Shown here: positions 49,271-58,800 of the stretch, piece by piece
How the letters are laid out: each line of letters begins with the position of its first letter
How positions within the stretch are numbered: the stretch's first letter is position 1
NCBI GenBank assembly: GCA_013399875.1
Contig: VXAZ01008017.1
Location: forward strand, 361,161-425,160
DNA length: 64,000 bases
Source of the DNA: Gymnorhina tibicen
Lineage: Eukaryota; Chordata; Aves; Passeriformes; Artamidae
Reading direction: 5' to 3'
The notes under the pieces: model-generated
The model's input: only the letters and a program-made list of their open reading frames with translations
The model's database searches: none
Told to the model about the DNA's origin: nothing
Program-made: the position numbers and the translations under genes

Positions 49271-50814
49271 CAAAGGAAGATGCAAAAAAGGGAAACTGCA
49301 TAAGGGTTGGATGACCCATGAAGAGAAATGTGCCTAGTATGTGCTAAGCACTTTTACAGGAGACACATGCTTCCTCAAATCATTGGCTTTGGATTAAACT
49401 ACCACATGCCAAGCAGAAGTACTGCTGTCAGTGTTTTCTGAAAGAAAAGCACATCACTGGCAATCTAGCATGGAAACAAGAGGCCAGATGTAGATGACTT
49501 CAGGGTCTGCTTAGCTGATAGAATCAGAGGAAACTCCTGTGCGACATCAACGATCTTTACCACAGAGAGCTGCTGCTGGCACATTTTAACCATGCTGTAG
49601 CAAGCCAGAGACATATTTTGTCAGAAGACACCCCCAAGTGCCAGAGGTTAGGCACTACATGGAGGCTTTGCTATAGGAGAAGCAGTTACGCAATATATCA
49701 ATTACCCTGTACAAGTTTTTGTCTGTGCTATAATGTAGGTTCTTTTGCAGTGCCAAAACAAAATAATGGCATTCCACAATTTAAAAATACGGATTAATTT
49801 GAAAACCCTTCAAACCCCTATGGTTTTCTCAAATATATTGGGAAAAATGGAAGAAACAGAAATGAGGCTTCAGGGAGTTAAGTACTCAGAATTACTTCTA
49901 ACATTTTAGGTGATTGTGTTTCAAACTAAACATATTCCTGATGATAGTACTGACACAGTGCTAGTGTATCACTACAGTTTTCAGTTGAAAAGTTGGCTTT
50001 TTTCATGCAGAGGCCCCTACAGCACACTGTACTTCATGCATGAGACCTGCACATATATAGGACCTAGTTTGACTGAAAAGATCAGCTACTACTTTATTTT
50101 ACGCTTAGGAGAAAAATTATTGTGGACAAGCTCTACAAAGGGGCAAATGCCTGCTCTGACCCCTTCAATAAGGAGTAAATCACCCTAATGTCCACTTTGC
50201 TCCTCCTGTGCTTCTCCTCATGCTCCTCTTTCTCCCACCTTCTGTGCTTTCAGCCCAGCTGGTCCCAGTCCCCCCACCACTCTCTGCCAACCCCACTGCC
50301 AAGGCCTGGACAGGAGGGTGAGGAGAAACAAGCCCTGAGGCACGGGCTCCCTCAGGAAGCCTGGAGGTTTCTGTCTAGGCCCCAGCTCCCTGCTGGGAAT
50401 TGCAGCTGCTTGGGAATCCTGCAGGACAGTCCTGCAGGACCTTACATGGAAGTCAAGCTGCTGCTGGAGAAAAGAAACCCTGTAGATCCATCACTCCAGA
50501 CTCTAGGTGGTTCAGGAAACTGTTCAGCAAGCATTGCTTCAAGATGTGACATGGTGGCAGAATTTGCTGACATACCGTGCCAGGAAGAGCAGAAGAGACA
50601 ACGCAGAGAGGAGGAGGTTCAAGTTACTATGAGTAAAGGGGATCGTGTCAACAATGCTTTCAGTACAAGACGTAATCACATCCAGCAAACAAAGTCCAGA
50701 CCTGAAATAATCTGACTTGCCTAAAAGGATCCTGCTGGGTTTGACACCTACTGGAGCAACCCGGTTGAAAAACACTGTAAACATTGCTGGAAAATATTCT
50801 AAAGATTCCAGTAA
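49271..50814. other. Non-coding stretch with an unrecognised 175-codon frame
   Basis: The plus strand is open from 50188 to 50715 with no family I know. The N-terminal part is Ser/Pro/Leu-rich and the C-terminal part charged (CQEEQKRQRREEEVQVTM). The local GC is raised at 50200-50480, which favours chance openness. Its right end lies just outside the CR1 remnant at 50815. No promoter, splice or conservation evidence supports it as a gene. Confidence 0.3.
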
Positions 50815-50945
50815 ATACTGAGGAGGGAAGGCACAGAGTACATCAGCCTTTTCCATGTTATCTGTTACCAGGTCTCCTGCACCACGCAGCAGCAGGCCTG
50901 TACGTTCTCCAGCCTTCCTCTGATCCTTGATTAGGTACCTGACCA
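50815..50945 (-). mobile_element. CR1 linker/RT-start fragment, minus orientation
   Basis: The minus strand encodes GLLLRGAGDLVTDNMEKADV followed by LCAFPPQYL. This corresponds to the [29 protein letters not shown] block between the endonuclease and RT of CR1. Only about 130 bases match, so it is an orphan internal fragment. Confidence 0.7.
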
Positions 50946-51970
50946 TTCAGAGTCCATGAGAATGGCTGCTCCAAAGAAGGACTCCTGCTCTGTGTTACGG
51001 AATGGAAGCCCCCTGCAAAGTGCAGCAGGAAATATGCTGTTCTATCTATGCAGATTTTGCTGCTGAACTGAAATAATGCAAGTGCCAAGTATGATACCGT
51101 ACCCTCTCTTCTGGCTTCATACTGCTTCTGAGGTGGGCTGTTCTCAGAGGCTTGGACACACTCAGTTGAAGATTGTTAATTATTTTCATTATGTTAATTG
51201 TCTGTATGCCTCGTGTATTGTACAGCCAACACTGCTCTGCCCTTTCCTGATAGTACCTGTGCCCTTTTTGTGAAAAAAACCCCCACACTGTGCCTGCAGT
51301 CACATGTATCTAAAGGCTTTCAACTCCCTTCTTCTAAGCTTCCTCAGCTACAAATTAGGACACTCATCATAAATGAAAGGATGAGAGAAGGATAATTCCC
51401 AAGCAGAGAGTAGCTGCAATATGTCAAATCTTGCTGACTTCCCCAGTTTGCTGCTCCTCCTCCACCCTCCCCAGTTCACACCTCCTCACTGACTTAGGCA
51501 AAATACCCTGGAGGATATTTTTAATGCGTGTGAATATAGAGTCTGTTTAACAGATGGATTTATTTCTGTGCTATTGAGTGAAAGCACTGCAGATGAGGGA
51601 GTCTATATTCTTCCTCCCTCTTCCTAAGTGCAAAATTCAGCCCAGGAACTGCCAGTGGATCTTTTCCTGTTGTACCTCTGTTGTGGACGGTTAAGACCCT
51701 CTCTGTTAAGACCCTCTACCCTCACTGCTGGTCTTAAAACAGCCTCACAAAGAATGCACCCAGCAGGTGCTCTTCAACTGCTTTTCAGAAACAGAAAATA
51801 TTTTGAAGGGTTGATGGTGTCAGTGTATTCTGTGTGCCACGGGTTCCCCTGCAAATCTTTGTTCCTGGTGAGGGACCCGCTCCAGCAGTGCCAGAACAGC
51901 AGAACACCATAACCAGCTGCAGCCACTTTGACTCACTGCTCTCCATTTAAATCATTTAACTGGGGCTAGG
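50946..51970. other. Non-coding stretch
   Basis: Nothing recognised except a 13-bp direct repeat (GTTAAGACCCTCT at 51690-51702 and 51705-51717). Confidence 0.5.
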
Positions 51971-52034
51971 CTACCGACAGGGATTGGCATTCTGCTCTGG
52001 ACCTACTGACAGGGATTGGTATTCTGCTCTGGAC
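51971..52034. repeat. 32-bp tandem duplication, two copies
   Basis: Units 51971-52002 and 52003-52034 differ at two positions only (CTACCGACAGG versus CTACTGACAGG, and TTGGCATT versus TTGGTATT). Both differences are C-to-T type. Confidence 0.95.
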
Positions 52035-52492
52035 TCTTGTCCCGTTACTTCTAGCATTGCAGTTCGTTCTGTGCTCCATCGTGGGGTTTTAAGAAATCAA
52101 AAATGTATCATCTTGTATCAACACTTTTTTTTTGCCATGATTTTTTCAGGGTTCTCTTTATATTTCAGAGTGGATGCAAACAGCGATTGAGAAAGGATCC
52201 AATGTATTCAGGTGGATGTAGGAACAGAAGCTGCTGGGGAGCCCGGACTACAGCAGTGACTTCCAGGCACTGGGGCATGCAGAATCTACTTGTCGAGTCA
52301 CTACTCAGAAAGGAGAGGTTGACTCCACAGTCTGTCAGGAGCAGTTTTCTCATCCCACCTCTTTCCAGTTGGAAGAATCTGATCAATTAAACTGAGGTTT
52401 GGGAAACAGACTTTGAAGCAAAAAAGCAGGCTTGCCACATTTGCATGCTCACTCACAGAGATGAGTGTTGCTCATGCTGAGGGTTAATTCAG
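52035..52492. other. Non-coding spacer
   Basis: Nothing recognised before the LTR boundary at 52493. Confidence 0.5.
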
Positions 52493-53062
52493 TGTCCTGG
52501 TTTAAGCCCAGGATCAAGAACCACGCAGCCATTTGTTCAAAGTACCCTCTAACTCCATTCCATCCCAGTGCAATGGGAAGGACAAACAAAATAAAACTTG
52601 TATGTTGAGACAAGAACAGTTTAATAATAGAAAATAAAGTTAAATGCAGTAATAATGGTAGATAATAATGATAATAAAGAGGAAAAAGCAAGTGATGCAC
52701 AAATCAGTTACTCACAACCCACTTACTGATGCTAGGCCCAGTTCCCGAACCCTAGTCAGTCCCCGCTTCAGGGTAACTCCCCCAGTTTACATTCTGGGCC
52801 TGACATTCAGTGGTGTGGAATATCCCTTTGGTGAGTTCAGGCCACCTGTCCCAGCTGTGCTCCCTCCCAGTTTCTTTTGTGTATATCCTCACTGGCAGAG
52901 CATGAGACAAGGAAAAAGGAGTCCTTGACTCAGGATAAACACAGCTGAGCAAAACCCAAAACATCAGTGTGTTATCAACACCATTCTCATTCTGAATCCA
53001 AAACACAGAATTGTAGCAGCTGCTGAGAAGAAATTAACTCTACCCTAGGTGGGACCAGGACA
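52493..53062 (-). mobile_element. ERV solo LTR, nearly full length (570 bp)
   Basis: Perfectly matched inverted termini: TGTCCTGGT at 52493 and ACCAGGACA ending at 53062. Read on the minus strand it has the order expected of a common neoavian LTR. It opens TGTCCTGGTCCCACCTAGGG with the GTAGAGTTAATTTCTTCTCAG block, continues with TGATAACACACTGATGTTTT, CACCAAAGGGATATTCCACACC and a TTATTAAACTGTTCTTGTCTCAAC poly(A) region, and ends at the TTAAACCAGGACA terminus. It belongs to the same broad family as the degenerate LTR at 18975 but is better preserved. No retroviral internal sequence adjoins it, so it is a solo LTR left by recombination between two LTRs. The flanking bases (TTCAG and TAAGG) do not form a duplication. 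Confidence 0.93.
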
Positions 53063-54934
53063 TAAGGCAAGGTCAGATTTGCTTTTTCTGTATAAACGAA
53101 TATCTGTAATAAGCATCATAAATGGTTTTTTGTTTTATATGTTGTGAGTTTTACACCAGTTGTCCTATTTTTGATAGGCAATTTTTTCAAGTGAGTTTAA
53201 TATGAACAAATAACGTCAGATCAAGACCATCCTGGGAAGTTTCTTCCAAGAGACTGGTTAGCTGTTAGAGCCAAACACAAAATGAAAAAATTGAAACAGT
53301 TTTAGAAAATAGAAATGGATTGTAACCTTGAGCTGCTGAAGTTAACTGGAAAAGAGGTACTGGGTAAATGAGCAGTCCCTTGTGTCTTCATCTAGATAAG
53401 CTTTTGCTACTCTGAGGCAGTTAAAAAGCATGGTTTACTGTTTTCCCTGTAGGAGTGAGTAACAGGTCTGACATAATAGAACTGCCCAGGAAATTAATAA
53501 TTCCTCCTCTTGCTGGATCCTCTGGCTGGAGTGATGAAAGGTGATTCTGGTAAAGCCAGAAAACATTGTATTTTTACTGAAGGAAACTTAAACCATGAGC
53601 ACAATCAGTATTCTCCTGAGAAACTAACAAATTATTCTAACTTTAATCTTTCAAGGTTTTCCAGATTTTATCTACCAGCAGTTCAAATTACCCTAGTATG
53701 TCCCCTTTACCAAAGTAAGAAAACAAGCAAGCAAACAAACAAATTTCTTTGAATTTCTGTGATCTATTACTATTTCGCAGCTGCTGGTTTTTCTCGTTTA
53801 AATTCCAATCTCTTTTTTTTTCCTCTTGGTCTTTATATGTTATAAAAGAGAGAAAAAAAATCACAATAAACTGTTTTACATCCCTTTATGTCCATGTTTT
53901 TACTATATAAACACACACATCCTTTCATTAGAAATTATTAAACCTATGTGGTTCTGTACAACATAGGCAGCACTGTGACTTAGCTATAATACTTGTATTT
54001 TTTCAATGGCAGTTGATGCACAAATGGGGTATTCTGTTTCTTAGCTTCCTGTCTACATTTTGATGATGTTGCAGAGTTCAGGGTTGTTGGCATGATAGAT
54101 CTAAAAATTACTTCATGTTACATTCACTGATTTTGCTATTTTTAGAAAGGAGGAAAAAAAGAATCCAGCGTTGTGGAAGCAAAATAGTTCATGTCTCATA
54201 GGCCTCTACAGGTCTCCCTACTTAAGACACATTTGCAGCTAAGGGTCTTGCCAGTCAGCAGGATTTATTTACAAAGGAGTGGATTATTCATAAAAAGAGT
54301 AGATTATTTGTAAATGGATGTACTGCATAGGCCCTACTTATCTGAAGGATTTAAATCTCTGTTGTTACCTACCATATCCTGCTTATCTGACACAGTTTTG
54401 ATGAAGAATGTATAACCCACATGTCAGGTATTATCAGCTCTGTGTCTGACTCCTTTGAACAGAGTTCCTATCAGCAGCAATGGTCACTCTGCTCTTCTGT
54501 GTTCTCTCCTATAGTTGTAGTGATAAAATGTTTCTGTTCTGATCAGATCTGATCTAAATTGTAATGTCGTTTTTTCTGCAACAGAGACACAAAAAACCTA
54601 AAAGGAAAGAAAGTACCTGCTTCTCTCAGCTCACAGGGCCACCAAAGGCACCATGACTTCAAGTTCTCCCATCTGTGTATCCTCCTGGGACATATGAATA
54701 GTAAGAGGCCTGTAATGATAAGATCCCCTGTAGCACACTGTACTCACTTATAAATGGAACAGCTTTAACCTTTAAATAGCAATCTGCTCCCCACCCCATC
54801 CTATGTGAGCAAGGAGGATGGCCGTGTGATATGATAAGTAATCTTATCTTTAACTATATAGACCATATTACACTGTTGATCTCTAGGCAGAGTTTAGAAG
54901 GCCTCCTGGGACATTCTGAGCATCCCAGTACTCA
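53063..54934. other. AT-rich non-coding stretch
   Basis: No gene or clear repeat. A short AAGCAAGCAAACAAACAAA run lies at 53723-53742. The end of this stretch (from about 54690) may belong to an unrecognised LTR whose polyadenylation region is the tandem repeat that follows. Confidence 0.45.
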
Positions 54935-55017
54935 GTTGCGAACTGAATAAACAAATCACAATAATAATAAACTCTGTTGCAAACTGAATAAACAAATCAC
55001 AATAATGTTGCAAAGTT
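54935..55017. repeat. 41-bp tandem duplication containing AATAAA
   Basis: GTTGCGAACTGAATAAACAA at 54935 recurs as GTTGCAAACTGAATAAACAA at 54976, with a third partial start (GTTGCAAAG) near 55007. Each copy carries CAAATCACAATAAT. Duplicated AATAAA sites suggest the R-U5 part of an LTR, but the body is not recognised. Confidence 0.8.
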
Positions 55018-55859
55018 CAAAGAAAGGAGGGGAGATTTTTTATTTTGAAATAAAATTGATTCACTCATTCGCACACAAGCTGTCATATCCACCTGTTTGC
55101 AAGCTGCTAAATGTGTATTCCCACTTAGTCCGGAGAGAATTACCTGAGGTAAGACAGAGGGCAAGAGACTGAGCCTTTGGTGGCCTCTTCACATTTCCAG
55201 AATTGTCACTGCCTTGGTGTCCTGAGAATCTGCAAGTGGATGTGAGCTTGATGAAGTTCTAGTGTGAGTGCCACCAGCAGCTGTCAGTCTCACAGCCGTT
55301 TTACTGGCTTTATCTTGTAACCTTCCAAGGAGGCATGAGGTCTTATCCAAAGAACCCTCTTGCCACATATACCTGGAAATATCTGCCACAGCGACCTGAT
55401 GGGGCTTTGGAACACATGGATGGGCCTCGGTGGCTGGTGTGAAACACTGGTAAGAGGCACAAGACAAGAGATAGAGGGGTGGTGCTGGCAGTAGCACTAC
55501 AGTAACCCCAGACACATACTCTTGGGCCACAGTGCTCCTGGAGAGAGCCCTGGGGGAGGATGGCCCATTTTGATGTTACCAAGGGCTGGATAGTGGTGTC
55601 TCTGAGGTAACTGATGTCACCAAGGGATGTACTGATGTTACCAGATGATAAATCGTTCACATCCAGTGAGCTAACACAATGCTTATTCTTCAAACTCCAC
55701 TGGCCTGTGGAACTGCACAATGCCTATTGTGTAAGAAGGAGAACTGGAAGTCCCACCAGCCCCAGTGTTCTGCCAGCTTCACTTGGTCTCAGTCAGCCAG
55801 CTAAAACTTTGGGGTCCCCCACCACTATTGGCATGAAAAGGACAGAAAAATGCATGCTT
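55018..55859. other. Unrecognised stretch upstream of an LTR end
   Basis: Moderate GC. Open frames occur on both strands at 55189-55720 without known motifs. It may include the 5' part of the LTR that follows, whose left boundary I cannot fix. Confidence 0.4.
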
Positions 55860-56096
55860 AACAGGGAGGGAAAATATGTTCACGATTTTGGGGAAATGAT
55901 TACTATATGTATGTTTATTCTGGGACAATCAATGAATATGTATGTAAAATACAGTATATAAACAGAAACTTTCCTGTACTAAGCATGCACAGTATTTGGA
56001 GGAGCTATGACCTCCTATATCCAGCTGAGTAAAGAATGCCTGCTGGTATGTATGTTGGTATTAAGAAGTTTTTTGTTTTTACTGAATTTTTGGTAA
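55860..56096 (+). mobile_element. 3' part of an ERV LTR, plus orientation
   Basis: Holds the R-U5 hallmarks of an avian LTR: GTATATAAACAG (TATA-like), then GGAGGAGCTATGACCTCC, AGTAAAGAATGCCTGCTGG, TTGGTATTAAGAAGTTTTTTG and a TTTTTGGTAAC end. The order TATA box, GGAGGAGC-GACCTCC, AATAAAG-like site (here GTAAAGAATGCCTG), then TTAAGAGTTTTTT is known to me from bird ERV LTRs. The 5' half is not recognisable and no primer-binding site follows. It lies about 500 bp upstream of, and in the same orientation as, the TOPORS-like pseudogene. Confidence 0.6.
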
Positions 56097-56602
56097 CGCT
56101 GAGATGTCCCTGAGTGACAGACCATGATGTCAGCTAGTGATTTTCCCCAGGTGGTGGATTATGACCTGACTGCTTTATCTGGGCACCATGTCTCACACAG
56201 TCCACTCATGCCTGGACTCCAGCTAAATCAATTGTTGAGGTTTGGTGGGTTTGGAGTGTTGAGTGAGGCCTTTGGTGCCAGTGTTGTTTGAGGGGAGTTT
56301 TTTATTGCTGGTCTTAGTGTCCAACCCCAGATCCATCAGAGGGATTTCCTCAACCTTGACAGGTTCAGGCAGCAGAGGCACCCAGGAGTGCTCTCAGCAG
56401 CAGAGGTGACCTGGAAGGGGAAATTGCCTTGCAGAGCTGGGAGGGTTTATTTCTTGAAGGACCTGGGCACGCCCACCCTTCCCCAGTGCAGATGGTGATT
56501 GCAGAACCTCTTCGCTTTCTAGTGTGACACCCACTGCTGCAGCACTCAAAGCTCCCAGCATCTCACAGCTCCCACCATCCCACTGCAGTAGAGAGCAGGA
56601 CC
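56097..56602 (+). other. Upstream region of the TOPORS-like pseudogene
   Basis: GC-richer spacer between the LTR end and the pseudogene start. The last 20 bases (GAGAGCAGGACC before the ATG) resemble the leader of avian TOPORS-like copies as I remember them. No introns or promoter motifs can be named. Confidence 0.4.
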
Positions 56603-57453
56603 ATGGAGCTGGACAACTGTTGTCCCATATGCCTGGACAGCTGGGACAATGCTGCCTACCTATGCATCCTGCAGTGGGCTGAGAGCATGCCTGAGTGCCC
56701 CCTCCACAAGATGGAGATCCTCTCCATTGTGTCCTTGGTGCACAACATAGAGGAACATGTTGGCACACCATCTGCAGCGTCATCAGTTGCTGGCCACCAG
56801 GCAGGAGGTCCCCGTGGCCATCCAGCTGCCCACAGACCTGCAGCAGCAGCACGACAGCCTGTGGAGTACCAACTGCTCAGGGCTCCTGCGGGTGGCCTCC
56901 AGCTGCATACTTGGGCATCCCTTTTCCGTGACCACCCAGCTCTCCTACAGTCCCTTCTTCTCTGAGTATGTCAGAAACTAAGACTGACCTTTGAGAACTG
57001 ACACTTGCATGTAGCAGAGGACTTTGTAATGCTCACCCTGTGCTGCTTTAGCTGAACACAGATTCCTTGGTCCAGCACCCGAGGTTCAGCCTCAAAAACC
57101 ACACATCAAGGTTTGTAGGGAACCTCATCGATGTCACTGTGCAGCAGTGCAGTGGGGAGGTCCCCCATCTGCCGGACCTGGAGGATAGCCATGCTGCTAA
57201 GGAGCAGGAGGGCGTCCCCCTGGATGCCCCCCATCCTGCTGCCTCACCAAGGGGGTCTCTCACACCCAGCCAACCCCTTCCAGAAGCCCTACTGGAGACA
57301 AAGAGAAGCACTCCATCACCTCAACCGCTGCTCTTCATGGGGGTGCCCCCCAGGGTCCCTGTTCCCACCTACAGGGAGAAGCAATTGCCTCATGAGGATC
57401 CAGGGCAGGCCATGCCAGGTTCCTCTGCTCCCAGCTGGAACAAAGACCACTAA
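56603..57453 (+). pseudogene. TOPORS-like RING E3 ligase pseudogene (bird multicopy family)
   Basis: Relative of TOPORS, a RING-type ubiquitin/SUMO E3 ligase. The start MELDNCCPICLDSWDNAAY corresponds to CPICLDRFDNVSY of human TOPORS. What should follow (the central Cys/His zinc ligands) is deleted; the frame resumes at CILQWAESMPECPLHK, where the last ligand pair reads C-P-L-H in place of C-P-L-C. TOPORS blocks then appear in the right order: a VHNIEEHVGTPS stretch, SLFRDHPALLQSLLL (compare FFRRNPACLHRLV), VCQKLRLTFEN after an in-frame TGA at 56963, and, in another frame from 57067, LKNHTSRFVGNLIDVTVQ (compare LLNRTEHFIHEF). A PHEDPGQAMPGSSAPS tail precedes the stop at 57451. The RING deletion, stops and at least one frameshift make it non-functional. 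It has no introns over 850 bp, as a retrocopy would. Identification rests on motif order, not a search. Confidence 0.78.
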
Positions 57454-58159
57454 CGTGGGGGACCAGCAGCTCCTAAGGCTCCTTCCTGTCCTGTAAGAGG
57501 CCAACCCACCAGCAGTACTGGAAGAATGCCCCAAACAGTGATGAAAATGGAGCTGGGAGCTGGGCCAGCAACTGGGATGTTTGCCAGCCCAGTCAATCAG
57601 AAGGCTCTCAGTAGTTTATCAAGGAAATTAAATGGATGAAAAATACCAAATCTTAGTATTATTAACAATGCTATTGACGTTGCTATCCCCATCTGTGCTT
57701 TCTCCCCTTTTTCCTGGTGCATGGCCTCTGGTTCCTCATGTGTTGTTGGCTCCTGTGGGATGAGTAGGGTGGGAAAAGGGGTGAGGGGATGCAGGCCCTT
57801 GCCAGGAGGTGAAGGATGTTAATGCTGACGGGTCTTTCTGTGTATGCCAGGTACTATTTTATGCCTGGTACTATTTCATTGTTCCCCCAAAGGCGAATGC
57901 TCCTCAGCTTCAGACTTGCATCTCTGCAGCTGATCCCAGGCAGATGTTCCCAGACAGAGGTCTTCAGGGACAGCCTGTGTCCCAGTGCTTATCACTCCAG
58001 GCCTGTCCTCATTCTCACCACACCTTCTGCCTGCATATCCCAGGGCTCTGCTCTCCTACCAGCCTGCGTTGTTTGGTGCAAACTTGCTACAGCAGCAATC
58101 AGATCCCTCCTACCCAGTCACAACTTCTCTCTGCATCCCCCCAGGGCCATACCCTGCCA
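57454..58159. other. Spacer downstream of the pseudogene
   Basis: GC-moderate sequence with overlapping open frames and no known motif. The first 100 bases may still be the pseudogene's C-terminal end (a frame through GDQQLLRLLPVL). A short direct repeat (CAGGTACTATTTTATGCC and CTGGTACTATTTC) lies at about 57850. Confidence 0.4.
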
Positions 58160-58800
58160 AGGCAGGAACCCACAAAGTTCAACAATGGGGAGCACAAAGT
58201 CCTGCCCCTTAGGAAGGCCCTCCCCAGGCACCTGCACATGCAGGTTTCCAGCAGGAAACCAGCTTTGCAGACAAAGCCCTGGACGTCGTGGCAGGCACCA
58301 AGTTGATCATAAGCCAGCAATGTGGCACGCTAATCACTAATGGTGTCCTGGACTGCTTTAGGAGTTTTGCCAGCAGGATGAAGAAGCTGATCCTTTACCT
58401 GGAACACTGTGTTCAGTTCTGAGCTTCCCAGTATGAGAGAGCTGTACGTGCTGGACAGAGTCCAGCAGAGGGCCATCAAGATCATCAAGGGACTGAAGCA
58501 TCTCTCCTTGGAGGATAGGCTGAGCGAGCTGGGACTGTTCCACCTGGAGAATAGAAGGCTCAGAGAGGATCTGATCAATGTGCAAAAAAGCCTGAACCTA
58601 AAAGGTCCTAAAAGGGTTGTCGCAAAGAAGATGAAGCCATGCTCTTTCCAGAAGTGTCCTGTGACAGGAGAAAGAATATTGAAGAGCATATTGGACATGA
58701 TCTGGGTGAGTAGCTCTAGCTGTCTCTGATGAACCAGACAACCTTGACAAGATGAAATCCAGAGATCCCTTCCAAGCTCAACCTCTCTGTGATTCTGTGA
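58160..58800 (+). mobile_element. CR1 LINE 3' end, plus orientation, internally deleted
   Basis: Opens with ACAAAGTTCAACAATGGGG and AAAGTCCTGCCCCTTAGG, the segment encoding KFNKGKCKVLHLG in intact copies. It passes through CACCAAGTTGATCATAAGCC and AGCAATGTGGC, then drops into TGGTGTCCTGGACTGC after a short unrelated piece. From there it continues with TCCAGCAGAGGGCCATCAAG, LKHLSLEDRLSELGLFHLENRRL on translation (the [23 protein letters not shown] block), and ends TCCAAGCTCAACCTC-TCTGTGATTCTGTGA. The tail is the CR1 3' terminus. Several indels show decay. Confidence 0.92.

Noticed and set aside
52493..53062. Target-site duplication around the solo LTR
   Set aside because: The flanks TTCAG and TAAGG do not match; either mutated or the locus was rearranged.
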